This document shows, piece by piece, positions 47,801 to 58,271 of a stretch of 64,000 nucleotides of DNA. This stretch comes from Stichopus chloronotus. Its lineage: Eukaryota > Echinodermata > Holothuroidea > Aspidochirotida > Stichopodidae. The stretch covers positions 9,983,419-10,047,418 of the forward strand of contig CM037839.1 of the NCBI GenBank assembly GCA_021234535.1, read 5' to 3'. How positions within the stretch are numbered: the first letter of the stretch is position 1; every line of letters starts with the position of its first letter. The notes beneath the pieces are model-generated. The model searched no databases and had not been told where the DNA came from. It saw only the letters and a program-made list of their open reading frames with translations. The position numbers and the translations under genes are program-made.

Positions 47801-48844
47801 ACTGATAGTGAGACGTCAAACATTTCCAGGCTGTTCGCTAGCTGTGCGTTCCAAAAATCTGTAGATGCATAAAAAGTCAGTGTATTCAATCATAGGCAAT
47901 TTCAATATTTGATACAATTGCTTGATGAGGAGAAAAAGCTGTTGTTGCTTGTAAGTACTAAGCGCTCCGCACTGCAAGTGAACACAAGTGAATATCACTG
48001 AGCCACAGCATGCGCACACTGTAGCTAAAGCGCACAACATAGTAACCTAGTGTAAACTAAAGCACGCATTGCTTGATTTTATTTATTTGTATCTTAAATG
48101 AATTCACAAGAGAACTTTGAAAAAAATAAAGAAATTATAAGCTTGTACAAAATAAAATTGAGTTTATTATTACGAAAATATGTATACATTAAAAAGAAAA
48201 GAACACGGTTTTTTACAATGCTAACAAAATGAAGATAAAGGACCCGAAAAGTAATCTTTTCATGTCTGGCCCTAAAGAATTCATTTTGTGTAAGTGTTAC
48301 TTATGGCTTACGAACATAGTTGAAATGTTTTGAATCCTGTTTAACTTTCTCTCGGGTTCCTTTTCCAATAAAAATGCGATTGTTTACAGACCCAACTTGT
48401 CTTTGTTTCCTCTTCTTTTTTTTTATTATAAAATCTCGTTTTATTGGCGGCGGCGGGGGGGGGGGGGCTTATGTGCGATGACTGCTCTATAATCCCACTA
48501 ACAACGCTGAAACTACACATTTAAAAGACTCTCATTACAGCTGCAGAGCAACAGTGTCTAAATAGAATACTTAGTGAGTCTAACATCGCTGGAAATTTTA
48601 AAGATCAAACTTGCCAAACTTGTGCGTCAAATCCGATGCAAAACTATAACAAGAGAACAATGACTTCACACATTTAATGTTGAATTTTGACAATAGATAC
48701 GAACTAAGTTATACATCAAATTCAAGACGACGGGTCGAGCGCCTCCTAATTTGTTACGTCACTTCCACTTTGTTTTTTTCATTACATTTATTTGTTTCTT
48801 TGCAACACATGTCATCAAAACAGAACTTGCAAGTATGACAACAC
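47801..48844. other. Non-coding, AT-rich
   Basis: G13 run at 48,455-48,467. Nothing else is recognised. Confidence 0.4.
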
Positions 48845-48990
48845 TGTAAAAAATGTCGGTAAATTTACAGAAAAGAAAAACAGAGATATAAATAAGAATT
48901 ACAAAAATTATCTGGAAACTAATTACCAGACCATTTCTGTACTCTTTTTGCATTTCTTTATTTTATTTTCTGTAAATTTACATTTTTACA
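48845..48990. repeat. Foldback element, ~145 bp
   Basis: GTAAAAAATG…TAAATTTACAGAAAA on the left is inverted as TTTTCTGTAAATTTACATTT on the right, with an AT-rich spacer of about 90 nt. The outer CACTGTAAAA is typical of small MITEs. Confidence 0.65.
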
Positions 48991-49117
48991 ATTTACACTT
49001 TTAAGAGTGAACATACAAAATAAAAAAGTAAGAAATTAGGATTATAAACAATTTAGACAAAGAAGTTGCGAAAGGGAGTACTGTAAAAGTCTCATGGAAC
49101 GCCAAAAGGACCACATT

Positions 49118-49278
49118 ATATGACGATGTAAGTGATGGTGTAAAAGTATACGATGATGTACTGAAAACTTACGATGTACATCATAATATATGACGTAAAC
49201 AACTTACGATCATGTACTGGAAACTTATGATGATGTAATATCTTTCGATGTACATCAGTACACGATGATGTAAATAGA
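49118..49278 (+). repeat. Degenerate TACGATGATGTA repeat
   Basis: Words such as ACGATGATGTACTGAAAACT recur with irregular spacing. Many are partly self-complementary (GATGTACATC). Confidence 0.7.
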
Positions 49279-49679
49279 GATGATCAAAAATGTTACGTTA
49301 AAAAAGTGGCGTATGCATACGCGTATGTATATTCATATATAAGGATTTCGCACCAGTATCAATATTCAATTAACGTTCACTCTTTAAGACCATGGGGGGG
49401 GGGGGGAACTCTTTGAATATCAAATGATTTGTATCAACCTTGATTTTTGTTCGGGATGCCTTACGATTTGTTTATGGTATGAAATAAGTCTTGGCCCATG
49501 GTCCCTTTAAAAAAAAAAAATCTGCAAAATGCCTTTCATTCTAAAGGTTGTCATACATGAGTACAATATCTATGGTTTGTCATTACGACCCTCCCTTAGT
49601 GGCACCTTAAAGCATGTACAGGTATATAAATTTTGGGTCTAAGGCTAAAGATGTACCCTCGGGACCCATCCTAGGTTTT

Positions 49680-51175
49680 GAATTGAGGATTTCTGAACTC
49701 ACTCGAGGTGTCACTCGCATAGTACCATTGCTGTAGGTAACTCAACAACATTGCACTTGAGAAACCGTAGAAGATCAGCGTTTCCAGAATTTCATAAAAT
49801 GGGAAACAAACCCCACGTGAACTTGTAAGTTCTAACATTCATGAACACCATGAAGTTACCACTACAAATGTATCATTGCAACAAACCACAAATATTGTGC
49901 ACGAAAATTTGTAGGAGACTAAACATTTTGCCTCCTACAATTGACACAGTCGACTTGATACAAAGTTGACAGGTTTGAGAGGACTAACTGAATAACTCAA
50001 AAGTCCACTTTAAAGTGATTGCGTGAGTAGACAAAAAGGAAAAACATTGAAATTTCATCTCCAAAAGTTTGGTAAGGCTTTTAATTACACCTTTCAGGCA
50101 ATCTGGGAAAATAAATAGGTTTCAGTTGGTTAATTTTGCCATATGATTTCAAATTCTTCTAACATAGCGACAAAAAGTGTGGAATACGATAATGTAGTGG
50201 TTGACAATTTCATTCAAATCAACGGTGTGCTTCTTTGAGCAAACCAATGGGAAGTATACTAGTATTGAATATTCAGGTAACAACTCAGGATTACTGACCC
50301 GGCGAGCAAGGTTGTGTTCAGTTCGTAAGTTATTTGTAAATACAATGTTTCGTTTCACCAATTACTACAATTCCCGATACCTACCAAGGAGCGACGACTT
50401 GAGTAGTATGTTTTTGATACACTAGTGAGACCTGTACTGTTGCATATTCATTATGTAGGCGGTTATAGAAAGAACCGTTAATTTTCAAATATGATTTCTG
50501 TTTTTTACTGTTTTTATGCCAATTCCGTTACCTTTCGAAGTAGTTACTGTCATTTTCCTTCATTGAAAGAGATAGTCCATTCATGTACAACCTCGCGTGT
50601 ACATTTCAAAATAAAGAAAAAGTTAAGATCAAACGTGATCTTATCTTTTTGGTTTTTCGGAAGACACGCAATCAGTTTAATGTCTAGACTTACATGTACC
50701 TTCTAGATTAGCTTGAGTTTCAGTTAGGATACATTTGACCCATTGCTCCATTACTCAGTTATCATTCATGCACGAGAGGGATATTTGAGATGTTGTATGA
50801 CGTTTAACGGGGCAGGATCTCACAAAATTGGCCGTAGGGCCCACATAGAACCCTGGACTACAAATTCATGTACACCGTCCCTAAGAAACAGAGTATCCTT
50901 ATGACAAACCATCAACATTGTACAAGAGAATGTGTAGGAGGAGAAGCATTTTGCAGAATTTTATAAAATGTGCCATAGGGGCCCACATGGGACCTTGAAC
51001 CAAGCACTTTTGAATACCTCAAATTTGCCACTCAGGGAACACTGTGTCCAAGTTACATACAAATCCATCAAAGCATGTGGAAAAAGCAGCATTTCGAGCA
51101 GAATTTATAAAATGGGCCATAGGGCCCACATGGGTTCCTGGGACTAAAAACCCCAGAGTATTCAGCCCATTTTAC
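49680..51175 (+). repeat. ~145-bp degenerate tandem repeat, split by a MITE
   Basis: The units share GCAGAATTTTATAAAATGGG, CCATAGGGCCCACATGGG and a variant of CAACATTGTACAAGAGAA. GGGCCCACAT occurs at about 50,835, 50,976 and 51,124, so the spacing is about 140-148. An older unit lies at 49,700-49,980, and the MITE copy B (50,006-50,682) sits between it and the rest. Confidence 0.7.
50006..50682 (-). mobile_element. MITE-like element, copy B
   Basis: Reverse-oriented relative of the element at 15,369-16,035, including the shared open stretch of about 60-70 codons. The left end is CACTTTAAAGTGATTGCGTG; the right end is the inverted but mutated CACGCAATCAGTTTAATG. It interrupts the ~145-bp tandem repeat array. 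Confidence 0.7.
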
Positions 51176-51469
51176 TAGGATTGGTGGCGATATTAGACTT
51201 TTCCAACATTATACATGGTTGAAACGGACAGGTACGGTAGTGGTTCGGCAGAAATTGCCACAAACTTTTCAACCAGTAGTAAGTTATACGTGGAATGAAG
51301 ACACCAAAAGAACTAACTTTACACCTTTCGAATCTTTTTTGCACTTTTTAATTGTTAAAAGTTAGCTACCTGAAAAACTAGAAACTAGTGAATGATGGGG
51401 GTGGGGGGTTGGTGGGGGAGGTAATTCTACCATGGGGAGACTCGGATCCTAGTTTCAATTTCTGCCCTT

Positions 51470-51765
51470 TAAATATGTTAAAGTCACAGCATTGTAGGTC
51501 CGCAAACCAACCTTCCAATCGTCACCTTAATGCTATTGGGCTAACTTGGCTGGGTTCTATTCTTCGATTTTGGAGAGGTGTGGGGGGGGGGTGGTTGCTT
51601 TTGGACTTGAGGAGCATGTTCTGCCTTTTAATGATGTTAAATTCACAGCATCGTAGGCCCGCAAACCAATCTTCCAATCATCACCTTAGTGTTACTGGGC
51701 TAACTTGGCTGGGTTTTTACGATTTTGGAGAAGGGGGAGGGGATTGCTATTGGACGTGAAGAGTA
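51470..51765 (+). repeat. Tandem duplication, ~165-bp unit
   Basis: Two copies share TGTTAAANTCACAGCAT.GTAGG, CGCAAACCAA.CTTCCAATC and GGGCTAACTTGGCTGGGTT, followed by GATTTTGGAGA and a G-rich run. They leave a repeated open frame that I consider incidental. Confidence 0.85.
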
Positions 51766-52306
51766 TGGGAGTATGGGAAATTTAGTGCCAACTTAGTGGA
51801 AGTTCTATATTTGCAAAATGCTCCAAAATGACATGTAGGCTAAAACGAGTTTCATCACTCTATCCCACCAATAGACGTTTAAAAGAAAGAGAAAATTTTT
51901 TACATCACACAAAAGGGAAAATCGAATCATCTGAAAAATTTTCAAAGTTTGAGGTATCACGACATACTTATGGGAAGTAGCGAATTCCTTTCATTTCTTG
52001 TAGAAGAAGCCATCACCTAATATTTGACTCACCCGTTATCTAATATCATCACAAAATTCGTGGCATTTAAGGGGGGGGGGGGGTAATTTCTTCCAGCCAG
52101 CAAATAGTTTTTTCGATGAAAGACAAAGTAATGAAACATAATACACTTCCTCGAGTTCTTTGATAAAATTTCTGGCGATTTCAATAAATTTAGGTAATCC
52201 CCTGGAAAGTGGGTCACAAAGTCGAGGTTCAAATCCATTTCGATTGCATGGCTCTGTAGTCTATTACAAACACACCTCAAAACGCAAGTCATTGTCCTGT
52301 GTTTCG
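51766..52306. other. Non-coding, with G13 run
   Basis: G13 at 52,071-52,083. No exon is supported. Confidence 0.4.
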
Positions 52307-52623
52307 CGGTTAGGGCTTTTGAACCAACACTATCGCCAGGTTTTTCATACTACGCTGACAGCAACTCGCTCATACTGCTGTTATACTTTACACTGCTAGG
52401 CAGGTTCCGGTGTCCGTGATTTCATGTGCTTCGTTGACCAATCAGGTTGTAAGTAAACAAAGGATAGTAAACAAATACACATTTTAAAATTACATTAAAA
52501 ATTACCTTTTAATATGTAAAAATCTGACGTCACATGTTTTCAGACGTTCGGTAAGTATGAAAAGCGCTGTGCACCCGAAGTATGAAAAACCTGGCGATGG
52601 TGTTGGTTCAAAAGCCCTAACCG
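52307..52623. mobile_element. Foldback element with 45-bp inverted arms
   Basis: Arms 52,307-52,351 and 52,579-52,623 are inverted copies with a single mismatch (core TTAGGGCTTTTGAACCAACA), around a spacer of about 227 nt. GTTTCGCG-like sequence lies outside both arms. A target duplication is not clear. Non-coding. Confidence 0.75.
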
Positions 52624-52729
52624 TGTTTCGCGTCGATGGCCAAAAACGTTGAAGGGCGCCATCTTTAGTGGCGCTATGCATGAGAAACAAATAGAGTTTG
52701 TTCAGTACAAGACGCGGCAATATACCAGG

Positions 52730-52756
52730 AAGGAGGTTCTACACAAGAACCTCCTT
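52730..52756. repeat. Perfect 11-bp hairpin between direct ATACCAG repeats
   Basis: AAGGAGGTTCT-ACACA-AGAACCTCCTT forms a perfect stem. ATACCAG occurs immediately on both sides (52,722-52,728 and 52,758-52,764), which looks like a tiny insertion with a 7-bp duplication. Confidence 0.65.
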
Positions 52757-52990
52757 AATACCAGAAATGCATTTGCTGACAGGTATTCGACCGGCAAATT
52801 AAGTTCAACACATCAAAATGTTTGAAAATTCCGAATCTTTTAGACTCTTCCGAATGTATTATAAGTTTATCTTAAAAGAATATTATCCAGAATGTAAATT
52901 ACCCAAAATTTGACTAAGGTTCTAAAATGAAGGAAAACTTTTTTTCCAGTGTGGACTTTTCAAACCCATGTCCATTTCTTTTTCAAAACT

Positions 52991-53215
52991 CCAAGATGTT
53001 GCCTTTTGAGGAAAGACTCATCTGGTCAAGAAAGATTTCCAGTTGCCTCACGGTCACCTGATGTCATGTAACAATGGCAAAATTTTTCAAAAGTCTTTGT
53101 TCCTCTTTGAAATTGAAGGCCTCATTTAACCTTGAAATTTGACACTAATAAAAATGTAAATTGGATTTATTGTAGGGTTTACCTTAAATTAAGTTTACAT
53201 CTCTCCTAAACTATT
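52991..53215 (+). repeat. Dispersed repeat, copy B
   Basis: Same-orientation relative of 13,681-13,935. It is more compact, and several short indels separate the two. Confidence 0.65.
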
Positions 53216-54106
53216 GTAATTTTTGAAATTTTTTGAACAAATATTGAGATTGTTGTGAACTGACTCAATGAGCCCCTTTAACCCGACAACATCAGATAAA
53301 GAAGATGAGGTCTGAGAGTGCTGAGCAATAGGTATACAGTCAATCATAAAGCCCAATTAGTGGCATAAAGGTGGCACCTATTATATATCAAAGTTAGATT
53401 TCTTTTTTTCTTTTTTGGGTTGGTTAAGGTGGTTAGAGGTCAACTAGCTAATGTCTATACCACTAAGTGACATTTCTCAGGGTTTGTAGAAATTGTTTCA
53501 TTTGTACACACTAAAGGTACAGCAGCTATGTGTGAGTGTGTGTGTGTGCGTGTATGGTTTCTATGCATAGGCAATGATGCAACAACATGCATGTGCATAC
53601 ATTTATGGGGTCTGTATTCAGCACAAACTGCACTGTTGCACTTTTTACTTTCATGAACACAATCACCTGTCTGTAAAAATCCACACAACACACCCATTAC
53701 TCAAGTAACAACATCTACAGATCTCATGCCCTATATTGCTCGGTTAAAGGTTTCACCACTTGAGTACAAGTGTAATGGTGGACATTGTCCCGTGGCCAAC
53801 CGCCAGGGGTCCTTGTGCAAAGTGCTGGACCCCAGCTGATAAAGGCAAGGCACTCCCCTGCTTTAAAATCATAGCTGAGGTCCCACCCTCTAGTCTCTTA
53901 AATTGGGTTAAGTCAACACTGCTCATGAACTGTTTCTTCAGGTGCACAAAAATAGTGGTTGTGAGGTGTGAAGAGCACAGAAATTGATGGCAAACGTCGC
54001 CGTTTCGACGAGCAGCCATGTAAGACCTTTTTTGGTAAGGCGAGTATCATGAAAGATTTCTGGGGCACGCACACCGCGGACGTCAGTCCCGAGAGAATGG
54101 GGGCCA
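53216..54106. other. Non-coding, nothing recognised
   Basis: A GT/CA-rich stretch lies near 53,530-53,560. The patch at 53,750-54,110 has higher GC and is open on both strands, but shows no motif. Confidence 0.4.
54102..54106 (+). repeat. Target site duplication, left (GGCCA)
   Basis: The same five bases occur at 56,231-56,235, directly after the element end. Confidence 0.8.
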
Positions 54107-56230
54107 TGTTACAACCGATAATGTAAAAATTAACCGAAAACGTATAAACGACCGATAATGTAAAAAAAAATTACCGATAATGTAAAAAACCTCGTGTATC
54201 CGATAATGTAAAAAAATTACCGATAATGTAACAACTCTCGTTTACCGATCATGTGAAGAAAAAAAAATACCGATAATGTAAAAACTGTTCTAAAGACGAT
54301 TTCATATGGCCCCACATAAATGTGTCTAAGTAGGTGGGTAGACATGTATGTAGGTATAGGTAACACACTTTCTATCGATTATGTAAACACTGTTCTAACG
54401 ACAATTTCATACGGTCCTACGTACATGTGTGTAAGTGCGTATGTACGTAGGCATGTAGGTAGGTAGGTAGGTAGGTAGGTAGGTAGGTAGGTAGGTAGGT
54501 AGGTAGGTAACTGGGCAGGCAGTGCGACAGCGTAGAGACGGGGAGGCAGATAGATAGGTAGGTTTGTGCGTGCATGCGTATGTGCAGGTGCAGCCTATGT
54601 GAGTTTATGAGTGTAGGCCTATATAAATGGGGTCACAAAAAGTAACGGTGTATTTGGGAATGTTAAACAAAAATAAAGACATGAGGGATCCTAACTCACT
54701 AAACACAACGTAAGTAGCTTATATGTTGGTCTGAGTGTAGCCAAAGTGGTTTATGACTGGGTCAGGAATTCTTCCTTGTCGCTTCAGAAAAGGGGCATGG
54801 AAATTGAAACGCCGGAAAGCATTGTCTGATCGGAAAGGTTACTCGTGATATTAGCGGCCTACGCTATTGGATATGTATATACTCACTGGTCTGTCGTTTT
54901 CAAACCAAAAGGTCACCAATGGCAAAGAGAGTCACCCATCGCACCCCTCGTTTTGTCTCAATAGTTATTTGCATAATGTTGATGAAAATAATATCACGAT
55001 TCAAAATTCCAGGGAGAGAAATTCATTCCTCAGTAAGGGTAGGGGTGAGGATGATAAATCAAGCAGGGTAGCTATATAGTATACATATACCCATATCAAT
55101 ATGTATATATAGTACGTATGTATTAACTTAAATGTATTTATTATGTGAACTTTCACGCAGGAGTGGGATTTGACATCTGAAAGTGGGGGGCAAACCCTGG
55201 TGGAATACTAAACGACGCCATAGGCGCCGCGGGAGCACGATACACTCCCCTTAACGGTGTGTGGTGGGGCCCGCCTGAGGACCCCTGGTGGGGTCCAGGG
55301 GAAGAGCTCCGGTGGGGGTCCAGGGGGAGAATCCCCGGAAGCTCTGACGTATTTACGACATTGCAGGTATTAAAATGACGCATTTTTCAAATAATAATGT
55401 AAAGTCGGCACTTAACTGACACCTAACAGACCACAAGTATCACAATTTGTAAGGTGTAATTTTCATCCCGATTTTACAACGCCCTCTTAAGGTCTTGTAG
55501 TAGAGACGTACATTGAGGGACAGCAGTAGAATTGAATGATACTTTTTGTCAATTGTCTAGTTCAAATATATCATGATTTCCTTTTTCTCCGTCATACTCG
55601 TAATGCGCCCTCACTACCTTGTTCTGCCACAAACTCACCACAAAGAACATACGTACGATTTAAAAAATCATTGAACGACTTCACATGTTTTATTACATAA
55701 AGGGTGGGTCATATTGATGGTACAGCTTATTTTCATATGGTCCAGTAGAGGGCGCCCTCTAAAAAACAGGCATCTCAAAAACTAAAGGATTGAAAGTCAC
55801 AGGTTGTGTTTAGTGAGTTAGGGTACCCCACGTCTTCATATTTTAACATTCACAAATACAACGTTTCTTTCGTGACCCCATTTATACAGGCCTACACTCA
55901 TGAACTCACATAGGCTGCATACGCATGCACGCAAAGACCTACCGATCTGCCTCCCCGCCTGTCGCACTGCCTGCCCATTTACCTGTCTTTCTACCTACAT
56001 GCTTACGTACATACGCACTTACATACACACATGTACATAGGACCGTATGAAATTGTCTTTAGAACAGTTTTTACATTATCAGTAACAGCTACCATTGACA
56101 GTTTTAACATTATCGGTAAACAAGCGTATTTACATTATCGGTAATTTTTTTTACATTATCGGTAAGTTTTTTTTTACATTATCGGTCGTTTTTTACATTA
56201 TCAGTATTTTTTACATTACTGGTTGTAACA
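54107..56230. mobile_element. 2,124-bp DNA element with long inverted arms and subterminal repeats
   Basis: The element begins TGTTACAACC and ends GGTTGTAACA, flanked by GGCCA on both sides, so its borders are exact. The outer 160-190 nt of each arm are an array of ACCGATAATGTAAAAAA units in inverted orientation at the two ends. Inside them the arms stay similar for about 400 more nt: GTTCTAAAGAC.ATTTCATA, a GTAGGT-type repeat, GAGTGTAGGCCT.TATAAATG and CTAACTCACTAAACACAAC. A central spacer of about 1.1 kb (54,711-55,800) has a GC-rich block and no transposase. The 5'-TG…CA-3' ends recall Ginger-type transposons, but those make 4-bp duplications, so the superfamily is unresolved. Confidence 0.85.
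54455..54510 (+). repeat. (GTAG)n microsatellite in the left arm
   Basis: About 12 GTAG units. The right arm has only a couple at the matching place, so the arms have diverged by expansion here. Confidence 0.9.
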
Positions 56231-56235
56231 GGCCA
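56231..56235 (+). repeat. Target site duplication, right (GGCCA)
   Basis: Matches 54,102-54,106. Confidence 0.8.
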
Positions 56236-57833
56236 AATTTTAATGGGTGGGGGACACAATATCCAGATATTTGTCTTCCATCTACGCTGTGCGAGAGGTT
56301 CTTCCATAAAATGAAAATGTGAAATAATACTTTCAATTTATAGGGGGAAGGGGAGAGTTGTATCTCACTAATCACATCCACAAATTGTGGTAATTACCGT
56401 CCAGAAGGAACTTACGTTATGAAAACATCGATAGGTCGTAATGCCAATGGTAGTACATATACCTGACTTTGTAAATTAACATAATGTATTTCCTAAGGTT
56501 TCAGAAACTGTTGTGCGACCATATAACCACCAATTTCCCTGGCCTCTTACAATAAAAAGAAATGAAAATAACACTTTCGGCAGCAAAAAAAAAAAAAAAA
56601 CCAGAATGCAGAAATGCATTGTGGTTTCGATGATCTATTTAAGAGAAATTTTTTGGCAGCAAAAAAAAAAACGTAGTTTCTGCAGTTAGATATATATAAC
56701 TGCATGACTGGGATTTCAGTTGCAGGGGACACTGAGTTGCAGTTCTCGATGGGTCATGAGGGGTTATGGGGTAGGGTAGAAAAAGGGAAGTGTATGAATG
56801 TTGAGAGAAGCGGAGACAAAACAGGATATATTGGAAACTTCTATGGGTAGGCTATATGTACCTTCCATGAATACAGACCAAAGAATTGGTATACTCATCA
56901 CAAGTAGATGTTCAATCCAGTTATAACGTATATTAGTTTATTCATCTGAAGTTAATTTTCATTTTTTCTAAATTTCATATAATTCAACATATCATTTGGT
57001 AAACAAAAGGAGAACAAAAAACACAATTTATTATTCTCTTTCACGAGAATAATGCAAACTTTGGAATTAATTAATGAAAAAACAAAAAAACCTTGCAATC
57101 CTTTCTACAAAAGAAAAACACATTCTTTCATGGTGCATTACAATTATTTACAAAAAAGAAGGATAGAGGAAAATAAGCTGACATTAGTTTAAAAAAGTGA
57201 ACTTCTCAATTGTCATTACACAATCACATCAGTTATAACGTGATTCATTAACTTAAAAAAAAAATCGATAAAAAAGTAGTAAGTTGGTAACAAAACCAAA
57301 CAAGGAGCAAGATAAAAAAAAAATGGGATTGCATAGTCCTTGGACAGACATACAAATAGACAATAAACATGAAACAGACTGCTCAACATGTAATCTGTAA
57401 GCCTCTGGTCTCCTCAGGTGACTGACGTAGTAGTATCTTGCCTTGCAAATGACTAAAAGAATAACAGCAATTAAAAAACTGAAATGCAAAAGGGTGACAG
57501 ACAGACAGACAGAGAGTGCCACTTGACACATTCAAACAAATATGAGCTTGCCAAAGCAGACAAAAAGTTCGATTTTTACTGAACCCTTAATTTATGGTAC
57601 CATAAGGTTGATTCCATGGAAAGCATGGTGACATCAGTTTGGTTATAGAGTAATCACAAAATTAACTTTGAAATTGATTTGACAATATGGCACCATGGTT
57701 GAATTTTTGATGGATGTTGATTTGTCGGAGGAAGCAGTACAGAGGTTTTGCATGTGATGTCATAATTAGAAACTGTTGTTACGCCGCCATGCCAGATGGC
57801 ATCAGTCTTTCATGTAACTAGTACTGGGCTGTG
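56236..57833. other. Non-coding, nothing recognised
   Basis: Poly(A) runs near 56,585 and 56,660. A GACA microsatellite lies at about 57,497-57,512. No exon is supported. Confidence 0.4.
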
Positions 57834-58271
57834 CTATTTCAGTGACACTACGTGGCGGTCATTTTTCATTGTATAAGCTGTCATAGTAAGTGAATGGTCC
57901 TTAAATGCATAGCCATAGGCTGCATGAATCGGAGAGGCAAAAAGCTTGGGCTGGCGTTCCTCTGATTTCCTGCAAATGAAGATAGAAGCAGACGCATTGG
58001 TAATAAGAAGCAGTACATCATCGTACCACAGGGAGTGGGCGTGAACGTATGGAGGCCATGATGTAAGCACATTGATCCGTTTTCCATCCAACAAGACATT
58101 TCCATGGGGAACATGACATCACTGCAGAACCTCTTTAGTTGTTGCCAGGCACATTATTTGTTGGTGTGAAAGTAGAGCGTTGTTGAAGGATGCCAGGCTA
58201 TATTTCGATTTGAAACCAAACTTATGCCAAATGAGATTGTACCACATATTCAAATGTATGCCACCATTAGT
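57834..58271 (-). other. Open stretch of ~145 codons interrupted by one TGA
   Basis: On the minus strand, 50 sense codons from 58,271 lead to TGA (58,119-58,121). The same frame is then open for another 94 codons, to TAG at 57,834. Both sides look protein-like (GFKSKYSLASFNNALLSHQQ before the TGA; VHAHSLWYDDVLLLITNASA after it). No AG lies between the TGA and the following codons, so splicing around it is not obvious. It may be a terminal exon with a nonsense mutation, a recoded TGA, or simply chance within a long 3' UTR. I recognise no family. Confidence 0.3.

Noticed and set aside
49680..51175. CRISPR-like regularly spaced repeats
   Set aside because: Units are ~145 bp, degenerate and without constant spacers; this is a eukaryotic tandem repeat.
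51388..51759. 123-codon frame with an internal duplication
   Set aside because: The duplication is of the DNA repeat unit; Gly/Trp-rich translation of G runs and no domain.
54107..56230. Interpretation as a solo LTR or LTR retrotransposon because of TG…CA ends and a 5-bp duplication
   Set aside because: The two ends are inverted, not direct, copies, so they are terminal inverted repeats of a DNA-type or foldback element.
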